Below are positions 43,798 to 53,779 of a DNA stretch of 61,334 nucleotides, piece after piece. Source of the stretch: Promethearchaeota archaeon (GTDB lineage: Archaea > Asgardarchaeota > Thorarchaeia > Thorarchaeales > Thorarchaeaceae); assembly GCA_014728035.1 (NCBI GenBank), contig WJMJ01000045.1:1-61334 (forward strand), given 5' to 3'. A model generated the notes under the pieces. That model worked only from the letters and a program-made list of their open reading frames with translations, had not been told where the DNA came from and made no database searches. Positions within the stretch are counted from its first letter, which is position 1. Each line of letters begins with the position of its first letter. A program made the position numbers and the translations under genes.

Positions 43798-44756
43798 TCA
43801 TATTGCAATTCTAGAAGTCTGCAAAAAATTGCTGCTGAAATCAAATCTGCAGTAGATCCCGGATTAAGGACGTTGCCATCTTTTCTAAGGTATTTATCCA
43901 GTTTCTCTAACTCTTCTTCGGGATTAACTCCATTTTCATATTTCAAATGTATTTGCCCTGCAATTTCCATTATTTCTTCTGCCTTTTCCATTCCGGCTTT
44001 TTTAACAATTAAGCCATCCGGATATCTAGATAGTAACCATATGAAAGACCTTACAATTCCCTCTTCTAAATCATCCAAATTTGTTGATGTTTTCCTAAGA
44101 TAAGGAAACGTTTCATTCAATGTGATTGAAAAATATGATGCCCATTCTTTTGCAATAGAATCAACGTTTGATGATATTCGAAACAATTCAATAAGTCTTA
44201 TTGAGTCGCTCTGAATATTTTCAAGAACATCTGGATTTGAAATGTCATATCTATAATGAATTTGCGACCAATCGTGACTCTTCTGTTCATTTACTTGAGT
44301 AAGTTGAAAACTTCTATACACATCGAGTGTATCTTGAACTGTAGTCGAATCTATGATTCTTTGGATACTATCGCGAAAATATACTAAATCGAATTTTTCT
44401 TTTCTTCCAATTACCTCTCCAGCAGCGATAGCCAAAGGGATATGTAAAAGGATAGTTCCTAAGATAGTGTTTCTCTTGTTTAATCCAGTAAGTACATCTT
44501 TTGTTGAACTATGAATTAATTCTCCTACTCTTATTGACTCATAATCTCCTTTTTCAGTCCTCATCTCAAATCCCCTTCTAGCAGCATGATATAGACCCTT
44601 TGAAAAAAGGGTAGCACTAGTTAGGAAATGACGATAGCCTGTATCAGAAAATCGCCTCAACCGGTTTACATTACCAGGTTTAGGTGAGCTAACCTCTAAC
44701 AAAATGGATAATTGCCCTAAGCTAGCGATAGTCCATGGCACTTTATCAATCTCCAT
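43794..44756 (-). CDS. CitG/MdcB-like triphosphoribosyl-dephospho-CoA synthase
   Basis: 320 residues. Family marks: 'EVSSPKPGNVNRLRRFSDTGYRHFLTSA' pattern at the N-terminus (quoted part: SSPKPGNVNRL), and 'NTILGTILLHIPLAIAAGE' (residues about 97-115, ATP-site region). In bacteria CitG makes the prosthetic group of citrate lyase from ATP and dephospho-CoA. Many archaea have this family without citrate or malonate lyase, so the substrate here is uncertain. Start ATG 44756 with a nearby AGGTGA ribosome site. Confidence 0.78.
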   Translation of the reverse strand: MEIDKVPWTIASLGQLSILLEVSSPKPGNVNRLRRFSDTGYRHFLTSATLFSKGLYHAARRGFEMRTEKGDYESIRVGELIHSSTKDVLTGLNKRNTILGTILLHIPLAIAAGEVIGRKEKFDLVYFRDSIQRIIDSTTVQDTLDVYRSFQLTQVNEQKSHDWSQIHYRYDISNPDVLENIQSDSIRLIELFRISSNVDSIAKEWASYFSITLNETFPYLRKTSTNLDDLEEGIVRSFIWLLSRYPDGLIVKKAGMEKAEEIMEIAGQIHLKYENGVNPEEELEKLDKYLRKDGNVLNPGSTADLISAAIFCRLLELQYD

Positions 44757-44833
44757 CTTTTCACCTCTTTTTTCTTATAGCGCGTAGAAAGGATAATTAG
44801 GAAAGTATATTTCAGAGAATATGGGATGCCAAA

Positions 44834-45169
44834 ATGAGTATATCGGCTCGACTAACCTTTTCACAAGTTGGTATTTTTGTGTCAATCATTTCTTTTCTGG
44901 CAGTAAGAGGTTTTTTTGTAGTCCTTAAACACGGATTGTTGTGGACTTCAGTGGGTGCATATTTTGATATTGCTTTGCCCCTATTACCTGTCATTATACT
45001 AGGATTTGCCGCATGTGATATTTCATATGCGTTTTCCTATCTTGGACTTTGGTTTATTGACAATGAAAACTTCATTTTGGGTATTCTTATCATCTTTCTC
45101 TCTGTAATTATTGTGCCAGGCGCTCTTGGAGCATATTCGTGGATTTTCTATCCTTCTCCTATTCCTTAG
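44834..45169 (+). CDS. Small polytopic membrane protein
   Basis: 111 residues, almost entirely hydrophobic, with four likely transmembrane segments. The stop overlaps the convergent sirtuin gene by 11 bp. No recognised family; it is divergent from the CitG-like gene. Confidence 0.55.
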   Translation: MSISARLTFSQVGIFVSIISFLAVRGFFVVLKHGLLWTSVGAYFDIALPLLPVIILGFAACDISYAFSYLGLWFIDNENFILGILIIFLSVIIVPGALGAYSWIFYPSPIP

Positions 45170-45905
45170 GAATTATCTCCGGAAGTATTTTCGCTGCTCT
45201 TCCCCTAAGTAGAATATCTGCAACACCATCTCTATTGGTTCCTTCCAAATTCACAAGGATGACTTTTGCACCATTATTTTTTGCAAGTTGGGGTAAGTAA
45301 GCTGCAGGATAAACTTGTAGACTTGTTCCAATTACAAGCATCAAATCGGATTTTTTACAAACTTCTATCGCGTTAGCCATTGCGTTTTCGGGAAGTGGCT
45401 CACCAAAGAGTATTGCTTCAGATTTCAATACCCCATCACATTCATCACAGTATGGTGGGATATCCCCGTTTGCAACTCTTCTATGGATTGTTTCTCCCAC
45501 ATATTCTTTTTTACACTTCATGCAATATGCTTTGAGATAGTTTCCGTGTAGTTCGATGACATGTGAATTTCCAGCACGTTGATGCAAATTATCAATATTT
45601 TGAGTTATTATACCCACAATTTTTCCAGATTTTTCCAGAGTTGCCAGAGCGTCATGTGCTGGATTCGGATCCGCTTTCAGAATGACTTCTGCGAGTTCCT
45701 GACCCATAGTCCAGAATTTCGACGGGTCACTAAGGAATCCATCATATGTCGCATATTCATATGGGTCATATCGTTCCCAAAGCCCACCTTCTGATCTGAA
45801 ATCTGGAATTCCAGAATCAACGCTAATACCTGCACCAGTGAATGCTGATATCTTCTGTGATTTTTGAATTAACTTTCTAGCTTTTTCGATTGCATCAATA
45901 GACAT
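45159..45905 (-). CDS. Sir2-family NAD-dependent protein deacylase
   Basis: 248 residues. NAD-binding 'FTGAGISVDSGIPDFRS' (22-38), 'TQNIDNLHQRAG' (101-112), catalytic His120 in 'ELHG', zinc ligands C128, C131, C153 and C156, and 'ILFGEPLP' (165-172). It removes acyl groups from lysines using NAD+. In archaea sirtuins act on the Alba chromatin protein and on metabolic enzymes; the target here is unknown. Confidence 0.93.
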   Translation of the reverse strand: MSIDAIEKARKLIQKSQKISAFTGAGISVDSGIPDFRSEGGLWERYDPYEYATYDGFLSDPSKFWTMGQELAEVILKADPNPAHDALATLEKSGKIVGIITQNIDNLHQRAGNSHVIELHGNYLKAYCMKCKKEYVGETIHRRVANGDIPPYCDECDGVLKSEAILFGEPLPENAMANAIEVCKKSDLMLVIGTSLQVYPAAYLPQLAKNNGAKVILVNLEGTNRDGVADILLRGRAAKILPEIIPKE

Positions 45906-46040
45906 GAGGTTATGATATGCAATAGGTAACTTGTTGTTTTCGGTATATCATCTATGAACAATTCGAAACCTTTTTCTTTGCTTATTCAAGGAACACACTT
46001 GAGTCACCGAGGGGATTTGCGGCTCTGCCGTTTCCGCCTC

Positions 46041-46059
46041 TAAATAGTACGAAGTACTA
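46041..46059 (+). promoter_or_regulatory. grpE-dnaK-dnaJ promoter with palindromic operator
   Basis: TAGTAC (46045-46050), GAA, GTACTA (46054-46059) is a perfect 6-3-6 palindrome. It overlaps an AT-rich TATA-like stretch (TAAATAG) about 60 bp upstream of grpE. A protein bound here would block the TATA box, as heat-shock repressors do in archaea; the known Phr site is different, so the regulator is not identified. Confidence 0.45.
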
Positions 46060-46106
46060 AGCTTCTATACGTGTTTGTTAGACCTTGCAACTAAGGATAA
46101 GGCAGA

Positions 46107-46742
46107 GTGATTAGGACGATGCAAGAAAAAGAGGATACTGGGACTCACGAAACGAAATCTACTGATGAACAAGAAACCAGCATGGAATCTAGTGAAGATG
46201 TAGAGATAGCTACTGAGGACCCTACACTTACCGAGCTTGAATGTGCCAAAAAAGAAGCAGACGAGTTATTAGATAGACTTCAGAGATTACAAGCTGAATT
46301 CGATAACTACCGAAAACGAATGGACAGCAGATTCGCTGAAGCTGCTAAATTCGCCAGTGAGGGTATCCTTCTCAAGATGCTTGAAGTCTATGATAATATT
46401 TGTAGAGCGCTAGAAACGGATTTTGAAAAGGATCCAGAAGCAGCTCGTAGAGGTATTGAAGCAATAGAGAAACAGATCTCAAAGATATTTTCTCAAGAGC
46501 ATGTGAAACCTATTGAATCACTGGATAAACCCTTTGACCCATATTACCAGCATGCTGTACAGAAGATACATGATAACGAACAACCTGATGGACAAGTTGT
46601 AGCTGAGTTTCAAAAAGGGTATATGCTCAAGGAAAAAGTTCTTCGTCCAGCATTAGTTGTAGTAAACAGGCATGAGATTCCCAACATAGATGAGGAATCT
46701 ACGGAAAATGGAAGCTCACAAGAGGAAGGTGAACCGAAATGA
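46107..46742 (+). CDS. grpE: GrpE nucleotide-exchange factor
   Basis: 211 residues. Acidic N-terminus (about 1-45), then the long coiled-coil GrpE dimer helix ('[20 protein letters not shown]'), then a beta domain with '[12 protein letters not shown]' and '[16 protein letters not shown]'. It releases ADP from DnaK. GTG at 46107 or ATG at 46119 may be the start. First gene of grpE-dnaK-dnaJ; its stop codon overlaps the dnaK start (ATGA). Confidence 0.93.
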   Translation: MIRTMQEKEDTGTHETKSTDEQETSMESSEDVEIATEDPTLTELECAKKEADELLDRLQRLQAEFDNYRKRMDSRFAEAAKFASEGILLKMLEVYDNICRALETDFEKDPEAARRGIEAIEKQISKIFSQEHVKPIESLDKPFDPYYQHAVQKIHDNEQPDGQVVAEFQKGYMLKEKVLRPALVVVNRHEIPNIDEESTENGSSQEEGEPK

Positions 46743-48628
46743 CAAAGATTGTAGGTATAGATTTAGGTACAACAAATAGTGGAATTGCATATATGGAAGG
46801 CGGGAAACCCACCATGATACCAAATGCTGAAGGCAAGAGACTTACTCCTTCGGTAGTTGGAATCACCCCCAAGGGTGAGATTGTTGTTGGTGAACTTGCA
46901 AAACGTCAAGCTGTTTCCATGCCAGAGCGTACAGTACGTTCAATCAAGAGAAAAATGGGACAAGATTATGCAGTAGAAATTGGTGACAAAAAATACACAC
47001 CTCAAGAAATCTCTGCAATGATTCTTACCAAACTCAAGAGAGATGCAGAGGCATACTTGGGTGAAGAAGTACAGAAAGCTGTAATTACCGTTCCAGCTTA
47101 TTTCAATGATAGTCAGCGACAAGCTACCAAGGATGCAGGAAAAATAGCAGGTCTCGAAGTTATGAGAATCATTAATGAGCCAACTGCTTCAACACTAGCT
47201 TATGGTCTCAATAAAGGTGAAGAGCTGAAGGTATTGGTCTACGATCTTGGTGGTGGAACTTTTGATGTGTCTATCCTTGAGATTGGCGAAGGTGTGTACA
47301 AGGTTTTATCCACAAGTGGTAATACTCAGCTTGGTGGAGATGACTGGGATAAGCGAATTATTGATTGGGTTCTTGATTCATTCAAAGAAGAAACTGGTAT
47401 TGACCTCTCAACTGACCTCGCTGCTGTTCAACGTATTCGAGACGCTTCAGAACAGGCAAAGATTGAACTCTCCACAGTTATGAAGACAACAATCAACTTA
47501 CCATATATTACTGCTGATGATTCTGGTCCAAAACACATTGACATAGAACTGACACGTTCCAAATTCGAGCAGATGACCGAGGATTTGGTTCAAGCAACAA
47601 TGGGTCCGATTCGCCAAGCGTTATCTGATGCAAAACTTGAGCCGGAAGGAATAGACAAGATTCTATTGGTTGGTGGAGCTACCAGAATGCCCATGATTCA
47701 AAACATCATCAGAGCGATGTTTGGAAAAGAGGGTGAGAAAAGCATTAATCCTGATGAATGTGTTGCTCTCGGAGCAGCTGCTCAAGCAGGTGTTCTATCG
47801 GGAGAGGTAAAAGATATTCTTCTACTCGATGTAACATCACTCACACTTAGTATAGAAACATTAGGTGGAATAGCAACCCCACTTATTGAACGAAACACCA
47901 CAATTCCTACTAAGAAAAGTAAGATTTTCTCAACTGCTGCTGATGGACAGACCGCTGTAGATATCCATGTTGTCCAAGGTGAGAGAAAGATGGCAAAGGA
48001 CAATATGACTCTCGGACGTTTCCAGTTGGTCGGCATACCTCCTGCACCACGTGGAACACCACAAATCGAGGTAACATTTGATATTGATGCGAATGGAATT
48101 GTTAAGGTTTCAGCAAAAGACAAAGCAACCGGAAATGAACAATCTATGACTATCACAGCTTCAACAAATCTTACAGATGATGAAGTTGAGCGAATGGTCA
48201 AAGAAGCCGAGGTGTATGCAGAAGAAGACGCTAAACGACAATCTCAGATTGAAGCAATAAACGCTGCTGATCAGATGATTTGGCAGGGTGAAAAGATGCT
48301 CAAGGAAATGAGTGATAAGATTCCTGATGATTTGAAGCAAGAGTTTGAGACCAAGTCAAAAGAACTTCGTGGTGCTATAGATGCTGAAGATTATGAAAAG
48401 GTTAAGAGTGGCACTGAAGAGCTTCAACAGGTTATCTTTAAAATCTCCGAGAAAGTCTACGGTTCACAAGGCCCAGGTGCTGGAGCTGCAGGATTTGACC
48501 CGTCACAAATGGGATTCGACCCCGGTCAGATGGGAGGTGCTGCAGGATCTGGAGGGCCAACTGGTACTAAGACTGAAGAACCAGACGATGAAGATGTCGT
48601 AGATGTTGACTTTGAGGATTTGGAATAA
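46739..48628 (+). CDS. dnaK: Hsp70 chaperone DnaK
   Basis: 629 residues, bacterial-type. Actin-like ATPase domain with '[14 protein letters not shown]', '[21 protein letters not shown]' pattern (quoted in part), '[11 protein letters not shown]' and '[11 protein letters not shown]'. Substrate domain and helical lid follow, then an acidic tail ending 'DVDFEDLE'. With GrpE and DnaJ it refolds proteins. Starts in the grpE stop codon (4-bp overlap), so translationally coupled. Confidence 0.97.
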   Translation: MTKIVGIDLGTTNSGIAYMEGGKPTMIPNAEGKRLTPSVVGITPKGEIVVGELAKRQAVSMPERTVRSIKRKMGQDYAVEIGDKKYTPQEISAMILTKLKRDAEAYLGEEVQKAVITVPAYFNDSQRQATKDAGKIAGLEVMRIINEPTASTLAYGLNKGEELKVLVYDLGGGTFDVSILEIGEGVYKVLSTSGNTQLGGDDWDKRIIDWVLDSFKEETGIDLSTDLAAVQRIRDASEQAKIELSTVMKTTINLPYITADDSGPKHIDIELTRSKFEQMTEDLVQATMGPIRQALSDAKLEPEGIDKILLVGGATRMPMIQNIIRAMFGKEGEKSINPDECVALGAAAQAGVLSGEVKDILLLDVTSLTLSIETLGGIATPLIERNTTIPTKKSKIFSTAADGQTAVDIHVVQGERKMAKDNMTLGRFQLVGIPPAPRGTPQIEVTFDIDANGIVKVSAKDKATGNEQSMTITASTNLTDDEVERMVKEAEVYAEEDAKRQSQIEAINAADQMIWQGEKMLKEMSDKIPDDLKQEFETKSKELRGAIDAEDYEKVKSGTEELQQVIFKISEKVYGSQGPGAGAAGFDPSQMGFDPGQMGGAAGSGGPTGTKTEEPDDEDVVDVDFEDLE

Positions 48629-48666
48629 TACCAGGTACGGATAGGCGTGTTGCAGGGTGAAGTACG

Positions 48667-49707
48667 ATGGCTGAAGATGATTACTATGACATTCTTGGTG
48701 TGGAACGAACTGCTACACCAGAACAAATCAAGAGAGCATACCGCAAGCTTGCAAAGAAGCTTCACCCTGATCTAAATCCTGGTGACCAATCTGCTGAAGA
48801 CCAATTCAAGAGGGTCAATGAAGCCTACGAAGTGTTAAGTGACCCTGAGAAGAGAGCAAATTACGATAGATATGGAACTGCTGACTTTGAAGGGGTTGAT
48901 ATGGGCGGATTTGGGGACATCTTTAGTGAGATATTCCGTAGTTTTGGTGGAGGTTTTGGTAGACGAGGTCGCCGAGCTGGTCCACCTCCCGGTGAAAATC
49001 TTCGTGTACGAATTGACCTAACTTTCGAAGAAGCATTCTTTGGAACTGAGAAAGAAATTGCATTTCGTAGAAAAGTACAATGTGAAACATGCAAGGGTTC
49101 TGGTGCAAAACCGGGTACTTCTCCTGTAACATGTCGTACATGTGGTGGTCGTGGACAAGTACGCAGATCTATGGGTGGATTTATGACTGTGAGTCAGACT
49201 TGTCCTTCGTGTCGCGGTGCTGGAATCTCTATCGAATCACCCTGTCCTGATTGTAGGGGTATTGGACTTCAAGAGGACCGAGTTGAAATTAAAATCCCAG
49301 TTCCAGCTGGTGTTGAGGATGAGATGTATCAACGAGTTACTGGTGGAGGAAATGCTGGTGCTAGGGGTGGACCAAGTGGTGACCTGATTATTGTATTTAG
49401 AGTTGAAGCACACGATGATTTTGTTAGGCGAGGTCTCCATGTATTCTCTGAAATTGATATTCCATATCATATCGCAGTTCTTGGTGGTGAGGTTGAGGTA
49501 CCAACCATGTATGGCACTTCCAAAATGTCTATTCCGAGAGCAACTCATGGTGGAACTCAATTTCGTATGAAGGGAAAGGGAGTCCATGCAGAGAATGGAC
49601 GAAAAGGGGACCAATTTGTCAGGGTTCATATTGGCATTCCTCATAAGATCTCCAAAGAGCAGAAAAAATATCTGGAGCAATTTGAGGATATTTTTGGTCA
49701 AAACTGA
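48667..49707 (+). CDS. dnaJ: DnaJ co-chaperone
   Basis: 346 residues. J domain with HPD ('KLHPDLNPG', near residue 35), a Gly/Phe-rich linker (about 80-105), four zinc-finger repeats (CxxCxGxG type: 'CETCKGSG', 'CRTCGGRG', 'CPSCRGAG', 'CPDCRGIG') and the C-terminal substrate domain. It stimulates DnaK ATPase. Third gene of the chaperone operon, 38 bp after dnaK. It overlaps the next convergent gene by 10 bp. Confidence 0.95.
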   Translation: MAEDDYYDILGVERTATPEQIKRAYRKLAKKLHPDLNPGDQSAEDQFKRVNEAYEVLSDPEKRANYDRYGTADFEGVDMGGFGDIFSEIFRSFGGGFGRRGRRAGPPPGENLRVRIDLTFEEAFFGTEKEIAFRRKVQCETCKGSGAKPGTSPVTCRTCGGRGQVRRSMGGFMTVSQTCPSCRGAGISIESPCPDCRGIGLQEDRVEIKIPVPAGVEDEMYQRVTGGGNAGARGGPSGDLIIVFRVEAHDDFVRRGLHVFSEIDIPYHIAVLGGEVEVPTMYGTSKMSIPRATHGGTQFRMKGKGVHAENGRKGDQFVRVHIGIPHKISKEQKKYLEQFEDIFGQN

Positions 49708-50267
49708 AGAGGTTTGCATATACAAGCTTTCATTCTAAGTTTAGGCCAACTACTTGTGTAAGCTGGTTGTATAATCCACGCAGTATCTGCTCCACGTCCA
49801 GTACCTCCTACACAAATAACATCTTCATCAATATTCACGAGACCTGCATCTGCACTCATCATAGCTATTTCCATGCACACTTTGGTTCCTTGTCCAAACG
49901 TTCGTAACAGTACGGCAAGTATCTCTGTAGTATCCCATGTACCTAATTCTTTTCTAATTCCTCGTGGTACTCCCGCGAGAGCATGAGTTGTGGTTAGTAT
50001 TCTTGCACCATTTTCAAGAATTATTTGTTTGCATTCCTTCTGCAATTCATTTTCATTCGGTTTTGCAAAACCTTGTTGATGAGTTACTACGATTACTTCG
50101 TGGTCCGGAAATGCTTCGCTGAAGATAGTTCCTGTTCTTCCAGTAGTTGTAGCCACAACTATCTTGGTAACCTGAGAATTCTCCTTTAAAAAATCCAATA
50201 GTAATTCTTTCACTGAATCAGTATGTTCTCTTGAGGCTTTTTTGAAGTAGGTTGTTCGAATTTGCAT
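49698..50267 (-). CDS. Pyruvate kinase C-terminal-like (PK_C) domain protein
   Basis: 189 residues with the alpha/beta 'PK_C' fold: 'ITKIVVATTTGRTGTIFSEAF', followed by 'VIVVTHQQGF', as in stand-alone proteins of COG1751. They resemble the allosteric domain of pyruvate kinase, but the function is unknown. ATG at 50267. Convergent with dnaJ (10-bp overlap). Confidence 0.7.
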   Translation of the reverse strand: MQIRTTYFKKASREHTDSVKELLLDFLKENSQVTKIVVATTTGRTGTIFSEAFPDHEVIVVTHQQGFAKPNENELQKECKQIILENGARILTTTHALAGVPRGIRKELGTWDTTEILAVLLRTFGQGTKVCMEIAMMSADAGLVNIDEDVICVGGTGRGADTAWIIQPAYTSSWPKLRMKACICKPLQF

Positions 50268-50304
50268 AATATCCTATATCTGACCACATACTTAGGTCTT
50301 TTGA

Positions 50305-50763
50305 TTATCTTGATACTCTTCTCTCTTCAGTTAACCATCCTCTAACAATGAATTCAAGGACAACAAAGAAAGACATGACAATAGCTGCAAAGAAGAAATC
50401 GATATTTCCATCTGTTAAATGATGTAGAATATATGACGCAAGGAGAATCACAACTGCACTAATCGTTATTCTTGCTGCAATGTAACCCACGGATTTCCTT
50501 TCCGCTATGGGAGATTCTTCTTTAGCTCTTTCTTTTTTATATTCCTCTGCAATCTCCTTAGGACTTCCTAGATCCTGCAATACAGTAGATATGATTATCC
50601 TCTTGTCTTTTGTTGGCATTTGAGATAGCTTATCATTGTACGATTCAACTATATGAGCTCTCAAATCTTCTAGTAAATCAATTGTTTCAAAATTTCCAGG
50701 TAGAAGTTTCTCTACTGATTGGATATACTCATCAATTTCTTTTCCTACTTCTTCATCACTCAC
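50305..50763 (-). CDS. HAAS-domain membrane protein (DUF1700-like)
   Basis: 152 residues. The N-terminal helical HAAS-like segment ('EVGKEIDEYIQSVEKLL...LEDLRAHIVESY...LGSPKEIAEEYK') precedes two transmembrane helices (about 90-110 and 122-140). HAAS proteins commonly follow PadR regulators, as here (8-bp overlap). They are thought to respond to membrane state; the mechanism is unknown. Confidence 0.75.
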   Translation of the reverse strand: MSDEEVGKEIDEYIQSVEKLLPGNFETIDLLEDLRAHIVESYNDKLSQMPTKDKRIIISTVLQDLGSPKEIAEEYKKERAKEESPIAERKSVGYIAARITISAVVILLASYILHHLTDGNIDFFFAAIVMSFFVVLEFIVRGWLTEERRVSR

Positions 50764-51109
50764 TTTTTAGTGCCTCCAATTTATTGAATATGTTACCCAG
50801 AATCACAGATAATTCTCGCAAAACTCTGTCACCTTCTCCAGTCAAAACATATACTTTTCTTCTTGGACCAGCATCTGATTTTTCTGTATATTGATTCAAT
50901 AATCTCTCTTTTCTTAGTCTGTGAAGAATTGGATATAGAGTTCCTTCTTTAACCTCAAGCAATCCGTCTGTTCGTTCATCCAATTCACGTGCTATTCCAT
51001 ATCCATGAATACCTTTTTCATGAAGACGTACTATTGCAAGGACTGCATATTGTAGTAAACCTCGACGGATTTCGACCTTCCACGTATCTTCGAAACTAGG
51101 TTTTGTCAC
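50756..51109 (-). CDS. PadR-family transcription regulator
   Basis: About 117 residues from GTG 51109, chosen because GAGG lies about 8 nt upstream, it clears the end of the MFS gene and gives typical PadR length; an upstream ATG at 51205 would add 32 residues and overlap the MFS gene. Winged helix: 'GLLQYAVLAIVRLHEKGIHGYGIARELDE', 'VKEGTLYPILHRLRKE', 'PRRKVYVLT'. Probably represses an efflux or envelope operon; the MFS and HAAS genes flank it on the same strand. Confidence 0.88.
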   Translation of the reverse strand: MTKPSFEDTWKVEIRRGLLQYAVLAIVRLHEKGIHGYGIARELDERTDGLLEVKEGTLYPILHRLRKERLLNQYTEKSDAGPRRKVYVLTGEGDRVLRELSVILGNIFNKLEALKSE

Positions 51110-51161
51110 TTCACAGGCCTCTACTTTTGATAATAATATCTTATCCTTAAGTTTGACTATT

Positions 51162-52517
51162 CTATACCGTTTCAGTATCCAATCTTCTTCTATATAGAAA
51201 AGCACGAACCTCCGTACGGATATCCGAGCTGTACTCTCTTGGCTCTTTGATTATCCAATAGAACAGAGAACCAATTATGCGTAGAATAGAACTAGCTAGA
51301 AGCATGGCAAAAACTGCCATATACTCCCCTATGATGGGAGTCAATGCTTCTCCAACCAGACCCGCAATAAGAGAGCCTCCTAGAAATATTATCCCTGTGA
51401 AGGTGTTAAAAACAGCCAAATGTGAACTTCTCTCTTCTTCTGGAGATATATCGTAAATGTACGCAATTATTGTATTGAAACTAGCTCCAACACATAATCC
51501 TGCAATGGCATTTGCAATATAGATGATGATGACTGAATCTGCAAAAGCATACATTAAAGGAACTAAGAATAATGTTCCTCTTCCAATCATGATTAACTGT
51601 TTACGACCGATCTTATCGCTAAATTTTCCAAATGGTACACTAGATATCATAATGCACGCTGACATTATCACAGAGGCTATAGCAATCTCCAGTATTGTGT
51701 TCTCCAACCAAACTCTCTGAACTACGGTAAAATATGGCCATGCCATAGCCATTGCGAATGAATAGAATACTGAAATGAAACAGAATTTTCTGAACATCCC
51801 AGGATGGGAAAGCAATTTCAGGATTGGAGGAAATTCTCTTTTTTCCTTTATATCAGGTTCCTTCTCATTGATTCTTAATGAGAGAATCGATGCAATTATT
51901 CCAAGAATAGCTGTAAGGAGAAATGGGAGATAGTAGGCTTCTCTCCATGCTTCGGCTGTTGGAAAAATGATGTTGCCATAGATTCCAAATACAGTTCGTA
52001 GATGCGGAAGAATTGCTGGCATAACAGCTAAGAAGCCTGTAATTGTTGTAGCTGCAACGGATGCAGCATTTGTAGCTAAAGCAAGCCTTCCTAGCTCTTT
52101 TCCTCTGTTTGATTCATCCATTAATTCACTTAGCAATGCCTGCCATGTAGGTATCTGTATGCTAAGCAAGATTGATTGTATTCCATATAGTAGTATCATC
52201 TCTAGTGGAGTTGCAGCAAAAAAGAATAAGAAAACCATCATAAATCCAGTAACTGTTCCAAATGCAACAAACGGTTTCCGTTTTCCATACTTATCAGATA
52301 TCGCACCCCAAGCTGGTTGCAATATGGTTGGAGCAACATTTCCTACACTTCTGAATGCTCCTAGTTCTGCATAATTTGCCCCCATGTCAACTAAGTATGT
52401 ATTCAGAAATGGACTATGGAGGCCGATAGCAAATTGACTTAGAGAACCTACTAAATATGCAATTCCTGGGAGTGTCTTTTCGCTCTTAGTAGATTCCATT
52501 GGCTCCATTATTCTCAA
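51162..52517 (-). CDS. Major facilitator superfamily transporter
   Basis: 451 residues, twelve hydrophobic segments. It has MFS features: motif A-like 'GAISDKYGKRKPF' between helices 2 and 3 and 'GKFSDKIGRKQLI' in the second half. Looks like a sugar/drug proton-coupled carrier; the substrate is not predictable. The start at TTG 52517 is uncertain (ATG at 52508 or 52499 are alternatives). Followed by padR and the HAAS gene on the same strand, so it may be controlled by that PadR. Confidence 0.85.
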   Translation of the reverse strand: MRIMEPMESTKSEKTLPGIAYLVGSLSQFAIGLHSPFLNTYLVDMGANYAELGAFRSVGNVAPTILQPAWGAISDKYGKRKPFVAFGTVTGFMMVFLFFFAATPLEMILLYGIQSILLSIQIPTWQALLSELMDESNRGKELGRLALATNAASVAATTITGFLAVMPAILPHLRTVFGIYGNIIFPTAEAWREAYYLPFLLTAILGIIASILSLRINEKEPDIKEKREFPPILKLLSHPGMFRKFCFISVFYSFAMAMAWPYFTVVQRVWLENTILEIAIASVIMSACIMISSVPFGKFSDKIGRKQLIMIGRGTLFLVPLMYAFADSVIIIYIANAIAGLCVGASFNTIIAYIYDISPEEERSSHLAVFNTFTGIIFLGGSLIAGLVGEALTPIIGEYMAVFAMLLASSILRIIGSLFYWIIKEPREYSSDIRTEVRAFLYRRRLDTETV

Positions 52518-52620
52518 TGGGCGAAACTTTCAGCTACTCTTAACTCTAGTTGCAAAGGCAGGAATTTCTTTAATCAACACTTTTATTGGCTACATTGTCT
52601 TGAAAAATAGTATCCCATTT

Positions 52621-52632
52621 CAACACTTGTTG
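52621..52632. promoter_or_regulatory. Palindrome upstream of M24 peptidase gene
   Basis: CAACA-CT-TGTTG, a perfect 5-2-5 inverted repeat ending 13 bp before the ATG at 52646. Its position between promoter and start fits an operator or a translation-controlling hairpin. Weak evidence only. Confidence 0.25.
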
Positions 52633-52645
52633 CGAGAGCGTTGCA

Positions 52646-53755
52646 ATGCTCGAGAATACTATCTACAAAAAACGAATTGAACGAGTTCTTGAATATTTGG
52701 TAGAAAAGGACTGCAATTTTGCCCTAATTACTCCTTCTCCAACATTTCAATATCTTACTGGAATCCAAAGAGAGATGCGAGAGAGACTAATTGCATTAGT
52801 CCTCCAACCTGAAGCATCACCAAGAATCATCGCACCGGCTTTTGAAGTTACTAATTTGAGTAATGAATCATGGATCAAAGAATTCATTCCATGGGCTGAA
52901 GATGAAGACCCATACACTGTTCTTGCAGAATCAATAGATACCACAAAGGAGCTTGTTCCTGGATTTGATAATTCATTACCAATGGGTATCTACTGGTCAC
53001 TTGAGAAAGCATTAGGTCCGTTTTCGAGTGCATTTTCAATCTCTCCCTTCGTGAACGAAATGCGTATTGTAAAATCTGAGGAAGAACTTGATTTAATGCG
53101 AAAAGCAGGACGGATAATTGCAGATGCTGTAATGAAAGCTTTTAGTTTTGCCAAGCTCGGAATGACTGAAATCGAACTAAAACATATAGTTACCAATGAG
53201 ATTACACAAGCTGGAGCAACTCCAACTTTTGCTGCTGTTCAATTTGGTGAAAATAGTGCATTACCTCATCATGAAGGTGGTATCCGTGAGTTACGTCGAA
53301 ATGATGTGGTTCTAATGGATTGTGGCTGTGCTGTTGGTGGATATAATACTGATATGACCCGAGTTGGTGTTGTAGGTGAACCTACTGATGAACTTGAAAC
53401 AGTCTATGCTACAGTATTAAACGCTGAAGAAACAGCTATAGACCGTATTCAAGATGGTCTAGCGTGTGGTAAAGCTGATGGTATCGCCAGAAAAATCATA
53501 GAAGAAGCAAACTATGGTGACTATTTTACTCATAGGCTTGGTCATGGTATAGGCCTTGAAGTGCATGAACCACCTTATCTAGTTCGAGGAAACGCGATGC
53601 AATTGAAAACCGGAATGACACATAGTGTTGAACCAGGCATTTATCTTCTTGATAAATTTGGTATCCGTATTGAAGACTTGGTCTGTGTTAAAGAAGATGA
53701 AGCAGAAGTACTAACATATGCTCCAAAGGATCTGTTTGTAATCGAAGTTGAGTGA
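52646..53755 (+). CDS. pepQ: Xaa-Pro dipeptidase/aminopeptidase (M24)
   Basis: 369 residues, creatinase-type N-terminal domain and pita-bread C-terminal domain. Metal ligands D225 ('MDCGC'), D236 ('NTDMTR'), H300 ('HRLGHGIG'), E329 ('VEPGIY') and E343 ('RIEDL'). It hydrolyses bonds next to proline in dipeptides or short peptides with a two-metal centre. Cytosolic. The symbol is by family likeness. Confidence 0.88.
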   Translation: MLENTIYKKRIERVLEYLVEKDCNFALITPSPTFQYLTGIQREMRERLIALVLQPEASPRIIAPAFEVTNLSNESWIKEFIPWAEDEDPYTVLAESIDTTKELVPGFDNSLPMGIYWSLEKALGPFSSAFSISPFVNEMRIVKSEEELDLMRKAGRIIADAVMKAFSFAKLGMTEIELKHIVTNEITQAGATPTFAAVQFGENSALPHHEGGIRELRRNDVVLMDCGCAVGGYNTDMTRVGVVGEPTDELETVYATVLNAEETAIDRIQDGLACGKADGIARKIIEEANYGDYFTHRLGHGIGLEVHEPPYLVRGNAMQLKTGMTHSVEPGIYLLDKFGIRIEDLVCVKEDEAEVLTYAPKDLFVIEVE

Positions 53756-53779
53756 TAAAGGATAGTTCCTATTTGTTAG

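Noticed and set aside
48861..49141. Frames opposite dnaJ
   Set aside because: Shadows of the zinc-finger and glycine-rich coding sequence of dnaJ.
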